8,561 nt of DNA from Chloroflexota bacterium (GTDB lineage Bacteria; Chloroflexota; Dehalococcoidia; RBG-13-53-26), in NCBI GenBank assembly GCA_030616195.1, contig JAUWXW010000056.1, positions 1 to 8,561 of the forward strand, read 5' to 3'. Of the stretch, positions 1 to 6,154 are shown one piece after another. How positions within the stretch are numbered: the stretch's first letter is position 1; every line of letters starts with the position of its first letter. Below the pieces are notes generated by a model that was not told the DNA's origin, made no database searches, and saw only the letters and a list, made by a program, of their open reading frames with translations. The position numbers were made by a program, and so were the translations under genes.

Positions 1-1391
1 CCCAGACCACCAGTAGGGGGCATGCCATACCTCAATGCGGTGATGAAATCCTCCTGGTACCGTTCCGCCTCCTGATCTCCAAACACTGCTCGCCACTCTT
101 CCTGGGCGATGAAGCGGTTGGCCTGCTCTTCCGGATCGTTGAGCTCGGTGAAGGCATTGGCAATCTCCATACCCGCGGCGAAAGCCTCAAACCGCTCCAC
201 CCACATTGGATTATCTGGTTTCCTCTTGGCCAGCGGTGTGGTATCCACCGGGTAATCCATCACGAAAGTAGGCTGGATGAGGTCAGGCTCTACATAGGTA
301 GAGACCAGCTTGTCAACAAGATAGGCTGGGCTGAGGGTCTCCTCCAATTCCATCCCCATCCCCCGCATGGCATCGCGCAACTCCTGAGCAGGCCGATCCA
401 AATACTTCTCAAGATCAATTCCACACGCCTGAAGAACGGCCTCTCGCAGCGTGACACGCCTCCAGGGGAGAGTAAAGTCGATGGTATTGTCCCCAAAGTT
501 GACCTTGTTAGTACCCAGGACCTCCTGGGCTACCTGCGAAATCATTTCCTCGACCATGGTCATGACATCATTGTAGTCGGCATAGGCCTCATAGGTTTCC
601 AGCGTGGTAAACTCGGGGTTGTGCTTGGTGGAGATGCCTTCGTTGCGGAAGACGCGACCGATCTCGTACACCTTGTCAAAGCCGCCTACGATCAGCCGTT
701 TGAGGTGAAGCTCTGTAGCGATGCGCAGGTACAGGTCCTGGTCCAAAGCTTCATGATGCGTAGTAAAAGGATGGGCCCTGGCTCCCCCTGCCACAGGTTG
801 AAGGACCGGTGTCTCCACTTCGATGAAGCCTAGGCTGTCTAGAAAACGCCGTATGGCAGCAATAGCCCGGCTTCGCACCAGGAATGTATCCCTGGCCGGT
901 TGATTGGAGATAAGGTCCAGGTAGCGCTGACGGTAACGCTTCTCCACATCGACCAGTCCATGCCATTTCTCGGGCAAAGGCTCGAGTGACTTAGCCAGCA
1001 TAGTAAAATCTGCCACCCTCAGGGTAATCTCACCGCTCTTTGTCCTGAAGAGCTCGCCGCTAACGCCAACAAAGTCTCCGACATCGAAATCCTGGACCAA
1101 CTGGTACTTCTCCTCACCCATCTCATCCCTGCGGAAGTAGGCCTGAATTTTCCCTGAACCATCTCGCACGTCAACAAAGGTAGCCTTTCCCATACTGCGA
1201 TGAGCCACAATCCGCCCGGCAAGATTCAGCACTAGACCAGGGGCAACCTCGCCCTGTTCAAACAGCTCCTTTGCCTCTTGAGCAGTATGGGTGCGGCGAT
1301 AGCGGTTAGGATAAGGGTCGATACCACAGTCGCGAAGGCGCTGTAATTTGTCCAGGCGCTGTTGGGTTATACTATCCAGCCTCTTGCTCAT
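1..1391 (-). CDS. lysS: Lysyl-tRNA synthetase, class II (3' end cut by window edge)
   Basis: Charges tRNA-Lys with lysine using ATP, in the cytoplasm. The minus strand is open from the ATG at 1391 to the window edge, giving 463 complete codons; the family is usually about 490-505 residues, so roughly 30-40 residues are missing. The N-terminal OB-fold anticodon-binding domain covers about residues 55-135 (GRIVAHRSMGKATFVDVRDG). The class II catalytic core follows: motif 1 near 188-200 (GFIEVETPVLQP), motif 2 near 242-262 (YEIGRVFRNEGIS, then KHNPEF), and the acidic EIANAFTELNDPEEQ stretch at 409-423. Motif 3 is just starting (PPTGGL) where the window ends. The start is supported by a purine-rich AGGGATAGGG before the ATG and a promoter just upstream. 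No frameshift or internal stop is seen. It is divergent from the atp operon. Identification is secure; only the C-terminus is unseen. Confidence 0.97.
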   Translation of the reverse strand, partial: MSKRLDSITQQRLDKLQRLRDCGIDPYPNRYRRTHTAQEAKELFEQGEVAPGLVLNLAGRIVAHRSMGKATFVDVRDGSGKIQAYFRRDEMGEEKYQLVQDFDVGDFVGVSGELFRTKSGEITLRVADFTMLAKSLEPLPEKWHGLVDVEKRYRQRYLDLISNQPARDTFLVRSRAIAAIRRFLDSLGFIEVETPVLQPVAGGARAHPFTTHHEALDQDLYLRIATELHLKRLIVGGFDKVYEIGRVFRNEGISTKHNPEFTTLETYEAYADYNDVMTMVEEMISQVAQEVLGTNKVNFGDNTIDFTLPWRRVTLREAVLQACGIDLEKYLDRPAQELRDAMRGMGMELEETLSPAYLVDKLVSTYVEPDLIQPTFVMDYPVDTTPLAKRKPDNPMWVERFEAFAAGMEIANAFTELNDPEEQANRFIAQEEWRAVFGDQEAERYQEDFITALRYGMPPTGGL

Positions 1392-1412
1392 TTCCCTATC
1401 CCTAGTAGCGCT

Positions 1413-1442
1413 ATTATAAGGTATCCCTTTCACACGTTGCAA
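1413..1442 (-). promoter_or_regulatory. Sigma70-type promoter for lysS
   Basis: On the minus strand a perfect TATAAT (-10, 1413-1418) is preceded by TTGCAA (-35, 1437-1442, four of six consensus bases) with an 18-bp spacer. Transcription would begin near 1406, leaving a short leader of about 15 nt that carries the AGGGATAGGG ribosome binding region in front of the lysS ATG at 1391. The match and position are good; the start site itself is inferred. Confidence 0.6.
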
Positions 1443-1507
1443 AGGTGGTGAAGCCTGACCCAGAGAAGCTGCTCAGCAACTCGAATAAGAATCCACTAGC
1501 GCATCTA

Positions 1508-1536
1508 TAGCCAGATAGCCTGAAAGCTATTACAAT
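1508..1536 (+). promoter_or_regulatory. Probable promoter of the atp operon
   Basis: TAGCCA (1508-1513, four of six -35 bases) and TACAAT (1531-1536, five of six -10 bases) are separated by the ideal 17 bp. A transcript would start near 1543 and have a leader of about 80 nt before atpZ. This is the best plus-strand match I found in the divergent region, but both boxes are imperfect and such matches occur by chance. Confidence 0.4.
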
Positions 1537-1626
1537 AAGGGAAAGAGGGAAGATAAGAACGAGGCTTTTGATGTTGATTCTTACTTCGATCTTGGGCAAC
1601 TACATCTTTGAATAGGCGCAATAGGG

Positions 1627-1857
1627 ATGGACAAGTGGGGCCCGGCGGTTAGAGTTATTGGCATTGGATGGTACATCGGCCTATCGATTGCCGGTGGAAC
1701 GGCACTAGGCATCTGGCTTGACAACAAACTGGACACTTCGCCTATAATTACGTTGGTTGGTCTATTTCTCGGCCTGGGGGTGGCTGTCTTTGGGACTTAT
1801 CGCATGATATCTCCGCTAATTAAGGAGCAGCAAGGGAAAGATAAGGAGGACAAGTAG
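1627..1857 (+). CDS. atpZ: AtpZ/AtpI-family accessory membrane protein of ATP synthase
   Basis: A 76-residue protein with two predicted membrane helices (about residues 10-33 and 39-58) and a charged cytoplasmic tail rich in Lys and Glu (KEQQGKDKEDK). The pattern GGTALGIWLDNKLDTSP followed by a glycine-rich second helix is typical of the small ATPase_gene1 (AtpZ/AtpI) family that heads many bacterial atp operons. In Bacillus, family members have been linked to Mg2+/Ca2+ supply, and AtpI proteins elsewhere to c-ring assembly; which applies here cannot be told from sequence. The start is fixed by an in-frame stop at 1609-1611 and the absence of another start between it and 1627. Its own ribosome binding site is poor. 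Its stop codon shares one base with the atpB start, indicating coupled translation. Confidence 0.85.
   Translation: MDKWGPAVRVIGIGWYIGLSIAGGTALGIWLDNKLDTSPIITLVGLFLGLGVAVFGTYRMISPLIKEQQGKDKEDK
1842..1848 (+). promoter_or_regulatory. Ribosome binding site that fixes the GTG start of atpB
   Basis: AAGGAGG lies inside the last codons of atpZ, 8 nt before a GTG. It supports a GTG start for atpB that overlaps the atpZ stop codon (TAGTG). Confidence 0.75.
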
Positions 1858-2996
1858 TGTCCCAGCTTGGCTGCTCCACCAGGCTCCTGGTTATCATCGC
1901 AGCTATCGTTGCTATCCTTTTCATAGTCGGCCTAATCGGTGGAGCTATAGGTCAAGCCCTTGATATAGAGTCGCCAGGCTTTCTACACGTTCCCGTGCTT
2001 GAGATCCACGAGTTCTTCAAAGGTGACGCACTCTTTGAAGTTGGTGGTTTTTCCATTTCCAACACCATGATCGCCTCGTGGTTTACCATTATTCTGGTCG
2101 TGGCTATCGCCTTTGCTGCCACTCGCAAGATGAGAGTCATCCCCCGCCGTTTGCAAGGCCTGGTAGAGGTTGGACTGGAGGCATTGTTGAACTTCGTGGA
2201 AAGTGTAGCCGGCAGGAAACACGGGCGAAGATTTTTCCCGGTGATAGCCACTATCTTCATCTTTGTCATATTTAATGCCTATCTGGCCCTCATGCCCATT
2301 TTTGGCCCGGGTATTAATGTCACAGAGCGCGAAGAAGTGCACGCCGCAACAGCCGGCACTATCGTCGAGGTGGTGGGCAGAGAGAAAGTCGAGGAGGGCG
2401 ATGTTATCTACCGCCTGGACACCGGGGAGGAAATAACTGCGCCCATAAGCGGCCACATACATCTTGAAGCAGCAGAAGGCGATCCGCTGTCAGCCAACGA
2501 TCCAGTAGCCTCCATCGAAAGCAAACCGCCACTCTTTCGGTCGGCCAACACAGATATCAACATGACCCTGGCCCTGGCCATTATGGCCGTCTTCTTTATC
2601 GAATTCTGGGGGTTCAGGTCCAGGGGATTTCGTCACTACTTCAGTGAGTACATCAATCTGGGGGAGCTGTTCGGAGGTATCAAGCTGTTGTTCAAGGGCA
2701 AGGTGAAAGCTGCACCTATGATGATCATCACCGGGGTCATCAACGCCGTCATGGGCGGACTGGAGGCATTGAGCCACATGACACGTATGATCAGTTTCGC
2801 CTTCCGTCTCTTCGGCAACATGACTGCCGGAGAGATATTGCTCTTGTCAGCTACTTTTCTTATTCCCTGGATAATGGCCATCCCCTTCTATGGGCTTGAG
2901 ATTCTCATTGGGTTTATTCAGGCCCTTATCTTCGGAGGGCTAACCCTGGTATGGGCCAGCATGGCAGTGGCTCATGCCGCCGAAGAGCATGAATAA
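1857..2996 (+). CDS. atpB: ATP synthase F0 subunit a, with an inserted beta domain
   Basis: Subunit a forms the two half-channels that lead ions to and from the c-ring. The C-terminal core is canonical: RLFGNMTAGE (316-326) contains the essential Arg317 and the glutamate three residues after the conserved Thr, and GFIQALIF carries the conserved Gln355, followed by the last helix (LTLVWASMA). At 379 residues it is much longer than the usual 220-290. Two additions account for this. The first is an extra N-terminal hydrophobic segment (residues 10-32). The second is a hydrophilic insert of about 65-70 residues (roughly 155-224) between the helix ending NAYLALMPIF and the helix starting NMTLALAIMAVFF. 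Family topology puts that loop on the extracytoplasmic side. The insert is in frame and reads as a biotinyl/lipoyl-like fold. Translation starts at GTG 1857 with AAGGAGG upstream, overlapping the atpZ stop by one base. Function is secure; the role of the additions is unknown. Confidence 0.95.
   Translation: MSQLGCSTRLLVIIAAIVAILFIVGLIGGAIGQALDIESPGFLHVPVLEIHEFFKGDALFEVGGFSISNTMIASWFTIILVVAIAFAATRKMRVIPRRLQGLVEVGLEALLNFVESVAGRKHGRRFFPVIATIFIFVIFNAYLALMPIFGPGINVTEREEVHAATAGTIVEVVGREKVEEGDVIYRLDTGEEITAPISGHIHLEAAEGDPLSANDPVASIESKPPLFRSANTDINMTLALAIMAVFFIEFWGFRSRGFRHYFSEYINLGELFGGIKLLFKGKVKAAPMMIITGVINAVMGGLEALSHMTRMISFAFRLFGNMTAGEILLLSATFLIPWIMAIPFYGLEILIGFIQALIFGGLTLVWASMAVAHAAEEHE
2337..2522 (+). 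other. Biotinyl/lipoyl-like beta domain inserted in AtpB
   Basis: Residues 161-222 of AtpB show the two-fold internal similarity of biotinyl/lipoyl and HlyD-type barrels. The first half reads ATAGTIVEVV..VEEGDVIYRLD and the second ITAPISGHI..AEGDPLSANDPVASIE. In true carrier domains a lysine sits at the hairpin between the halves; here that turn is DTGEE, with no lysine, so covalent biotin or lipoate attachment is not expected. The fold assignment is from pattern recognition only. By subunit a topology it would face outside the membrane, near the ion entry side. Confidence 0.65.
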
Positions 2997-3007
2997 GGTT
3001 ATATAAG

Positions 3008-3016
3008 AAAGGAGGT
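3008..3016 (+). promoter_or_regulatory. Near-perfect ribosome binding site of atpE
   Basis: AAAGGAGGT is a nine-base complement to the 16S rRNA tail, 6 nt before the atpE ATG. It is the best-matched site in the operon, which fits the need for many c subunits per complex. Confidence 0.8.
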
Positions 3017-3022
3017 ACATAG

Positions 3023-3280
3023 ATGGAAGCAGAAATGATTCGATGGCTCGCCGTGGGAATGGTAGCCGGGCTGGGTCTGCTGGGGCCAGCGCTGGGTCTG
3101 GGACTTATAGGCTATGCCACAGTGACGGCGCTGGGACGCAACCCGGAGGCTAGACCTGCCATCATGACCAACATGATACTGGTGGCAGCCCTCACTGAAG
3201 CTATCGGAATCTACGCTCTAATCGTGTCTATCATCCTAGCCATGGTAGGAGAAACAAGTCTTGAAGCACTTGGACTCTAA
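3023..3280 (+). CDS. atpE: ATP synthase F0 subunit c
   Basis: An 85-residue helical hairpin that forms the rotating c-ring. Helix 1 (about 8-34) has the glycine-rich packing pattern (GLGLLGPALGLGLIG), the polar loop is GRNPEARP (38-45), and helix 2 (about 48-75) carries the ion-binding carboxylate Glu59 in LTEAIGIYAL. By ungapped comparison from memory with the Na+-binding Ilyobacter ring, the Gln of helix 1 corresponds to Leu26 and the Ser after the glutamate to Ala60, while the Tyr is kept (Tyr64). Loss of the two side-chain ligands argues for H+ rather than Na+ coupling. It lies 26 nt after atpB with a very strong ribosome binding site. The ring size cannot be predicted from this. Confidence 0.96.
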   Translation: MEAEMIRWLAVGMVAGLGLLGPALGLGLIGYATVTALGRNPEARPAIMTNMILVAALTEAIGIYALIVSIILAMVGETSLEALGL

Positions 3281-3295
3281 GAAAAGGAGGAAACC

Positions 3296-3424
3296 ATGGG
3301 AAATGACGGTTTACCAATTTCTCTAGCCGTTGTTGTTTCGGTAGTAGTCTTGGGCGCCCTTGGTTTCGTGGCGTGGATCGCCACAAAGGTTATCGACATA
3401 GCACTGTCAACGCCCGCCGGGTAG
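3296..3424 (+). CDS. Small single-span membrane protein in the atp operon, unknown function
   Basis: I do not recognise this gene. It encodes 42 residues: a short polar N-terminus (MGNDGLP), one hydrophobic helix (about residues 8-29, rich in Val, Ala and Gly, with Trp27 at the end), and a short tail (ATKVIDIALSTPAG). AAGGAGG at 3284-3290 stands 5 nt before the ATG, as good as the site of atpE, and the ORF fills most of the 173-nt gap between atpE and atpF, 15 nt after one and 29 nt before the other. These points make it very likely translated. The helix has no acidic residue, so it is not a second c subunit. The single positive charge at Lys31 weakly favours an outside N-terminus. A small accessory or assembly subunit of F0 is a reasonable guess, nothing more. 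Confidence 0.75.
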   Translation: MGNDGLPISLAVVVSVVVLGALGFVAWIATKVIDIALSTPAG

Positions 3425-3453
3425 TCTGCCGAATCACTTGAAGAGGAGCTAAG

Positions 3454-3957
3454 ATGCTCGACAAACTTGGAATTGATTTACCAAGCTTGGTGGCTTTTAT
3501 AATAAACTTTTTCCTCTTGCTTGGCCTGCTAACATTGGTTTTGTATAAACCGATTACCAGGATGCTTGACCAGCGGTCAGCCAAAATCAAGGAAAGTCTC
3601 GACCAGGCTGAGAGCATCAAGCAAGAGTCGCTTCGGGCTGAGGAGGCAGTTAGAGACCAGCTCGAGGCCGGAGGCAAGGAAGGCCAAGCAATCATAGCCC
3701 AGGCAGCACAAACGGCAGAGAGGGTTAAGGAAGAGGCAAAGGCTGAGGCAAGGCAGGAAGCAGAAGCCCTTATTGCCAAAGCCCAAGTAGAAACCGAGAG
3801 AGAAAGAGAGGAAAGCTTCAACCAGTTACGTCAGGAATTTGCCGATTTATCTGTCCGCGCGGCAGAGAAGGTGATTGGGCAGGCCCTGGACAAGAAAGCG
3901 CACCAGCAACTGATTGATAAGGTGTTGGAGGAAGGCCTGGCTTCCAAGGAAGACTGA
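3454..3957 (+). CDS. atpF: ATP synthase F0 subunit b
   Basis: The peripheral-stalk subunit, which holds alpha3beta3 still against the turning rotor. It has 167 residues, close to the family norm of about 160-170. One N-terminal membrane helix (about 8-31, LPSLVAFIINFFLLLGLLTL) is followed by the conserved YKPITRMLDQR junction and a long charged helix (about 38-165), rich in Ala, Glu, Gln, Lys and Arg, that should form the right-handed coiled coil. The C-terminal section (FADLSVRAAEKVIGQALD) is the part that normally binds delta. Only one b-type gene is present, so the stalk is presumably a homodimer. AGAGGAG lies 5 nt before the ATG. The gene follows the small unknown ORF and precedes atpH by 15 nt. 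Confidence 0.95.
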   Translation: MLDKLGIDLPSLVAFIINFFLLLGLLTLVLYKPITRMLDQRSAKIKESLDQAESIKQESLRAEEAVRDQLEAGGKEGQAIIAQAAQTAERVKEEAKAEARQEAEALIAKAQVETEREREESFNQLRQEFADLSVRAAEKVIGQALDKKAHQQLIDKVLEEGLASKED

Positions 3958-3972
3958 GCCAGAGGAAGAACC

Positions 3973-4500
3973 ATGGCTAAGGGTGTTTCTGGCAGACGGC
4001 ATGCGCAGGCAGTATTCGAAATTGCTCTGGAGAACAACGAGCTGGACAGGTGGCAGGCTGATCTGGAGACAATGGCCAATGTCCTGGGAAATCCGGAGAT
4101 GGCTGCCATTCTGGAGAATCCCAAGGTGGAACCAACTAAGAAGAGGGAGATCTTGCAGAATACAATGCCAGGCATAACGCCTACAGCCATGAACCTGGCC
4201 TACTTCCTGGTAGCCAAGAATCGTCTTAGGATACTTCCAGACCTGCTGGCTGAATTCAGACGATTGCTGAACGCTCACTACGGAAGAGAGGAAGCAGAGG
4301 TAGTCACCGCTGTGCCCATCAGTGATGAAGAGAAGGAAAGGATCACCAAATATCTGGCTGCGATCGCTGGTAAGGAGGTAGTGCTTAGCCTGAAGGTCGA
4401 TCCTGATATCATGGGAGGGCTGGTGGCTAGAATTGGAGACAAGCTGATAGACGGTAGTGTGCGCACCAGGCTTAAAGACCTGAGAAGAAGCCTGGCTTAA
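3973..4500 (+). CDS. atpH: ATP synthase F1 subunit delta
   Basis: Delta links the b dimer to the top of the alpha3beta3 hexamer. The 175-residue length is typical. The N-terminal six-helix domain (about 5-105) starts with SGRRHAQAVFEIALENNELD, a familiar beginning for delta (RYA.AlfelA-like). The C-terminal signature DPDIMGGLVARIGDKLIDGS (143-162), followed by VRTRLKDLRR, is diagnostic of the family. An AGAGGAAG ribosome binding site ends 4 nt before the ATG. It lies between atpF and atpA with short gaps, as in most bacterial atp operons. Nothing unusual was seen. Confidence 0.95.
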   Translation: MAKGVSGRRHAQAVFEIALENNELDRWQADLETMANVLGNPEMAAILENPKVEPTKKREILQNTMPGITPTAMNLAYFLVAKNRLRILPDLLAEFRRLLNAHYGREEAEVVTAVPISDEEKERITKYLAAIAGKEVVLSLKVDPDIMGGLVARIGDKLIDGSVRTRLKDLRRSLA

Positions 4501-4546
4501 TCGGACTCTTTATGAAATGAAGACGTCATCGGGGGAGGGAAGATAG

Positions 4547-6058
4547 ATGGTAACGCGAGGTGAAGATATTGTCTCAGTTATCAAGCAGCAGATAGAGCAG
4601 TTTGGCACCGCAGTAACGATGGTCGACGTGGGGACGGTAGTGGAAGTAGCTGATGGCTTGGCCCGTATCCACGGATTAGCTGGTGTCAAGTATAACGAAC
4701 TGCTCCAGTTTCCTCACGATATTATGGGAATAGCTCTCAATCTGGAAGAGGACAGTGTAGGCGCAGTGATTCTTGGAGATTGCTCAGAGATTAAAGAGGG
4801 CGACGAGGTACGCTGCACCGGACGCATTCTAGAGGTACCGGTAGGTGAGGAGCTCATCGGTCGGGTCATTGACCCTTTGGGACAGCCCCTTGATGGCAAA
4901 GGCGCCATCAAGTATCAAAAGACGCGTCCTTTAGAGAGAGTGGCCCCGAATGTAGTTCTACGTGCGCCAGTTAACGTCCCGGTGCACACTGGAATCAAAG
5001 CCATAGACAGCATGATACCCATCGGGCGAGGGCAGCGTGAGCTCATAATCGGCGACCGCTTCACCGGCAAATCGGCCATCTGCATTGACACCATCATCAT
5101 CCAGAAGGGTGGAGACCTCGTCTGTATTTACGCCGCCATTGGGCAGAAAACCTCCAAGGTAGCCCAGGTAGTGGCCACCCTGGAGTCCTATGGCGCCATG
5201 GAACACACCATAGTGGTCTGTGCCAATGCCTCCGATCCAGCTCCTTTGCAATACCTCTGCCCCTTTGCTGCCTGCGCCATAGGAGAAGAGTTTATGGACC
5301 AGGGAAAGGATGCTCTGGTCATCTACGACGACCTCTCTAAACACGCCTGGTCCTATCGCCAGATTTCCTTGTTACTGCGCCGTCCCCCGGGGCGAGAAGC
5401 CTACCCTGGTGACGTTTTCTATCTTCACAGCCGTCTGCTGGAACGGGCAGCCAAGCTTGCCCCCGAGCACGGGGGCGGTTCCCTCACTGCTCTACCTATT
5501 ATCGAGACCCAGTTGGGTGACGTCTCAGCCTATGTTCCCACCAATGTGATTTCTATCACCGATGGACAGATTTACCTGGAAACGGACCTTTTTAATGCCG
5601 GGATTCGCCCTGCTATGAACGTTGGGCTATCAGTGTCACGAGTAGGTGGATCAGCACAAACCAAGGCAATGAGAAAGGTGGCCGGGAAACTGAGGCTGGA
5701 ACTGGCGCAGTACCGCGAGCTAGCTGCCTTTGCTCAGTTTGGCACCGCTGACCTCGACAAAGCAACCAGAGCACAACTCGAACGGGGCCACAGAAACACT
5801 GAAATCCTGAAGCAACTTCAATACACCCCCATGCCCCTGGAGAAAGAGATAATCACCCTTTACGCCGTTACTAACGGCTATCTGGACGATGTGCCGTTGG
5901 AGAAGATCGCGGTTATTGAGAGTGCCCTACAAAAGTTTATGGATACTAACCATCCTGAGATAGGCAAAGATATCGCTAATACTAAGGACATCACTCCGGA
6001 GACAGAGGAGGCACTGAAAACTGCCATAGCCGAGTTCAAGCAGAGTGGGGCTTATTAA
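4547..6058 (+). CDS. atpA: ATP synthase F1 subunit alpha
   Basis: Alpha alternates with beta in the F1 hexamer, holds the non-catalytic nucleotide sites and gives the arginine finger to the catalytic sites. The 503-residue length is standard. Domains in order: N-terminal beta barrel (about 25-95, [17 protein letters not shown]), nucleotide-binding domain (about 96-380), C-terminal helical domain (about 381-503). The P-loop is GDRFTGKS (169-176), where nearly all homologues have GDRQTGKT: Phe172 replaces Gln and Ser176 replaces Thr, although Lys175 is kept. [17 protein letters not shown] (256-272) contains the Walker B region and [20 protein letters not shown] follows. The arginine finger is Arg365 in [12 protein letters not shown]. 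The start is supported by GGGGGAGGGA 6 nt upstream and by a normal N-terminus ([13 protein letters not shown]). Identification is certain. Confidence 0.98.
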   Translation: MVTRGEDIVSVIKQQIEQFGTAVTMVDVGTVVEVADGLARIHGLAGVKYNELLQFPHDIMGIALNLEEDSVGAVILGDCSEIKEGDEVRCTGRILEVPVGEELIGRVIDPLGQPLDGKGAIKYQKTRPLERVAPNVVLRAPVNVPVHTGIKAIDSMIPIGRGQRELIIGDRFTGKSAICIDTIIIQKGGDLVCIYAAIGQKTSKVAQVVATLESYGAMEHTIVVCANASDPAPLQYLCPFAACAIGEEFMDQGKDALVIYDDLSKHAWSYRQISLLLRRPPGREAYPGDVFYLHSRLLERAAKLAPEHGGGSLTALPIIETQLGDVSAYVPTNVISITDGQIYLETDLFNAGIRPAMNVGLSVSRVGGSAQTKAMRKVAGKLRLELAQYRELAAFAQFGTADLDKATRAQLERGHRNTEILKQLQYTPMPLEKEIITLYAVTNGYLDDVPLEKIAVIESALQKFMDTNHPEIGKDIANTKDITPETEEALKTAIAEFKQSGAY

Positions 6059-6064
6059 CGAAGA

Positions 6065-6114
6065 AGACCAGGTAGCGCCAGGTCTCCAAAGGCGACCCTA
6101 AAGGGTCGCGCTAC
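6065..6114. repeat. Nested palindrome between atpA and atpG, probable dispersed intergenic repeat
   Basis: The 96-nt gap between atpA and atpG is the longest gap between annotated genes inside the operon. It holds a perfect 7-bp hairpin, GCGACCC (6092-6098) and GGGTCGC (6103-6109) around a TAAA loop. This sits inside a unit bounded by the terminal inverted repeats GTAGCGC (6072-6078) and GCGCTAC (6108-6114). A second small hairpin (AGACC 6065-6069 with GGTCT 6081-6085, plus two inner G-C pairs) overlaps its left part. The look is that of REP- or MITE-like intergenic palindromes common in some bacteria; other copies cannot be checked here. No T-run follows, so a strong terminator is unlikely. 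Confidence 0.55.
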
Positions 6115-6154
6115 ACTGTGACAAAATGTATAACACTGGAGCAGATAGAGAATA

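Larger units (their letters stand above)
1392..1626. other. Divergent intergenic region between lysS and the atp operon
   Basis: This is the only sizeable non-coding stretch in the left half. It holds a minus-strand promoter for lysS and a probable plus-strand promoter for the atp operon, described separately. It also holds a possible 14-codon reading frame (1571-1615, MLILTSILGNYIFE) that ends 11 nt before the atpZ start. A weak 5-bp inverted repeat (ATAGC at 1515-1519, GCTAT at 1526-1530) overlaps the spacer of the atp promoter candidate. I saw no T-box, riboswitch, tRNA or intrinsic terminator. Confidence 0.7.

Noticed and set aside
1..1391. lysS as a broken gene
   Set aside because: The frame is open throughout with all expected motifs in order; it is cut only by the window edge.
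1441..1626. T-box or other riboswitch in the leader of lysS
   Set aside because: The lysS leader appears to be only about 15 nt, and no T-box consensus is visible on the minus strand.
1952..2881. Several minus-strand and one plus-strand open frames overlapping atpB
   Set aside because: All are shadows of the atpB reading frame, with no plausible protein features of their own.
3296..3424. Reading the small ORF as a second c subunit
   Set aside because: Only one hydrophobic helix, no carboxylate in it and no polar RNPE-type loop.
3390..4278. Minus-strand open frames opposite atpF and atpH
   Set aside because: Ser/Leu-rich translations typical of the reverse strand of Ala/Glu/Lys-rich coiled-coil genes; no supporting signals.
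6092..6109. Intrinsic terminator between atpA and atpG
   Set aside because: The hairpin is good but is followed by GCTACACTG rather than a T-run, and termination here would cut off gamma, beta and epsilon.
6129..6134. Internal promoter before atpG (TATAAC)
   Set aside because: No acceptable -35 at 16-18 bp upstream, where the palindrome lies.
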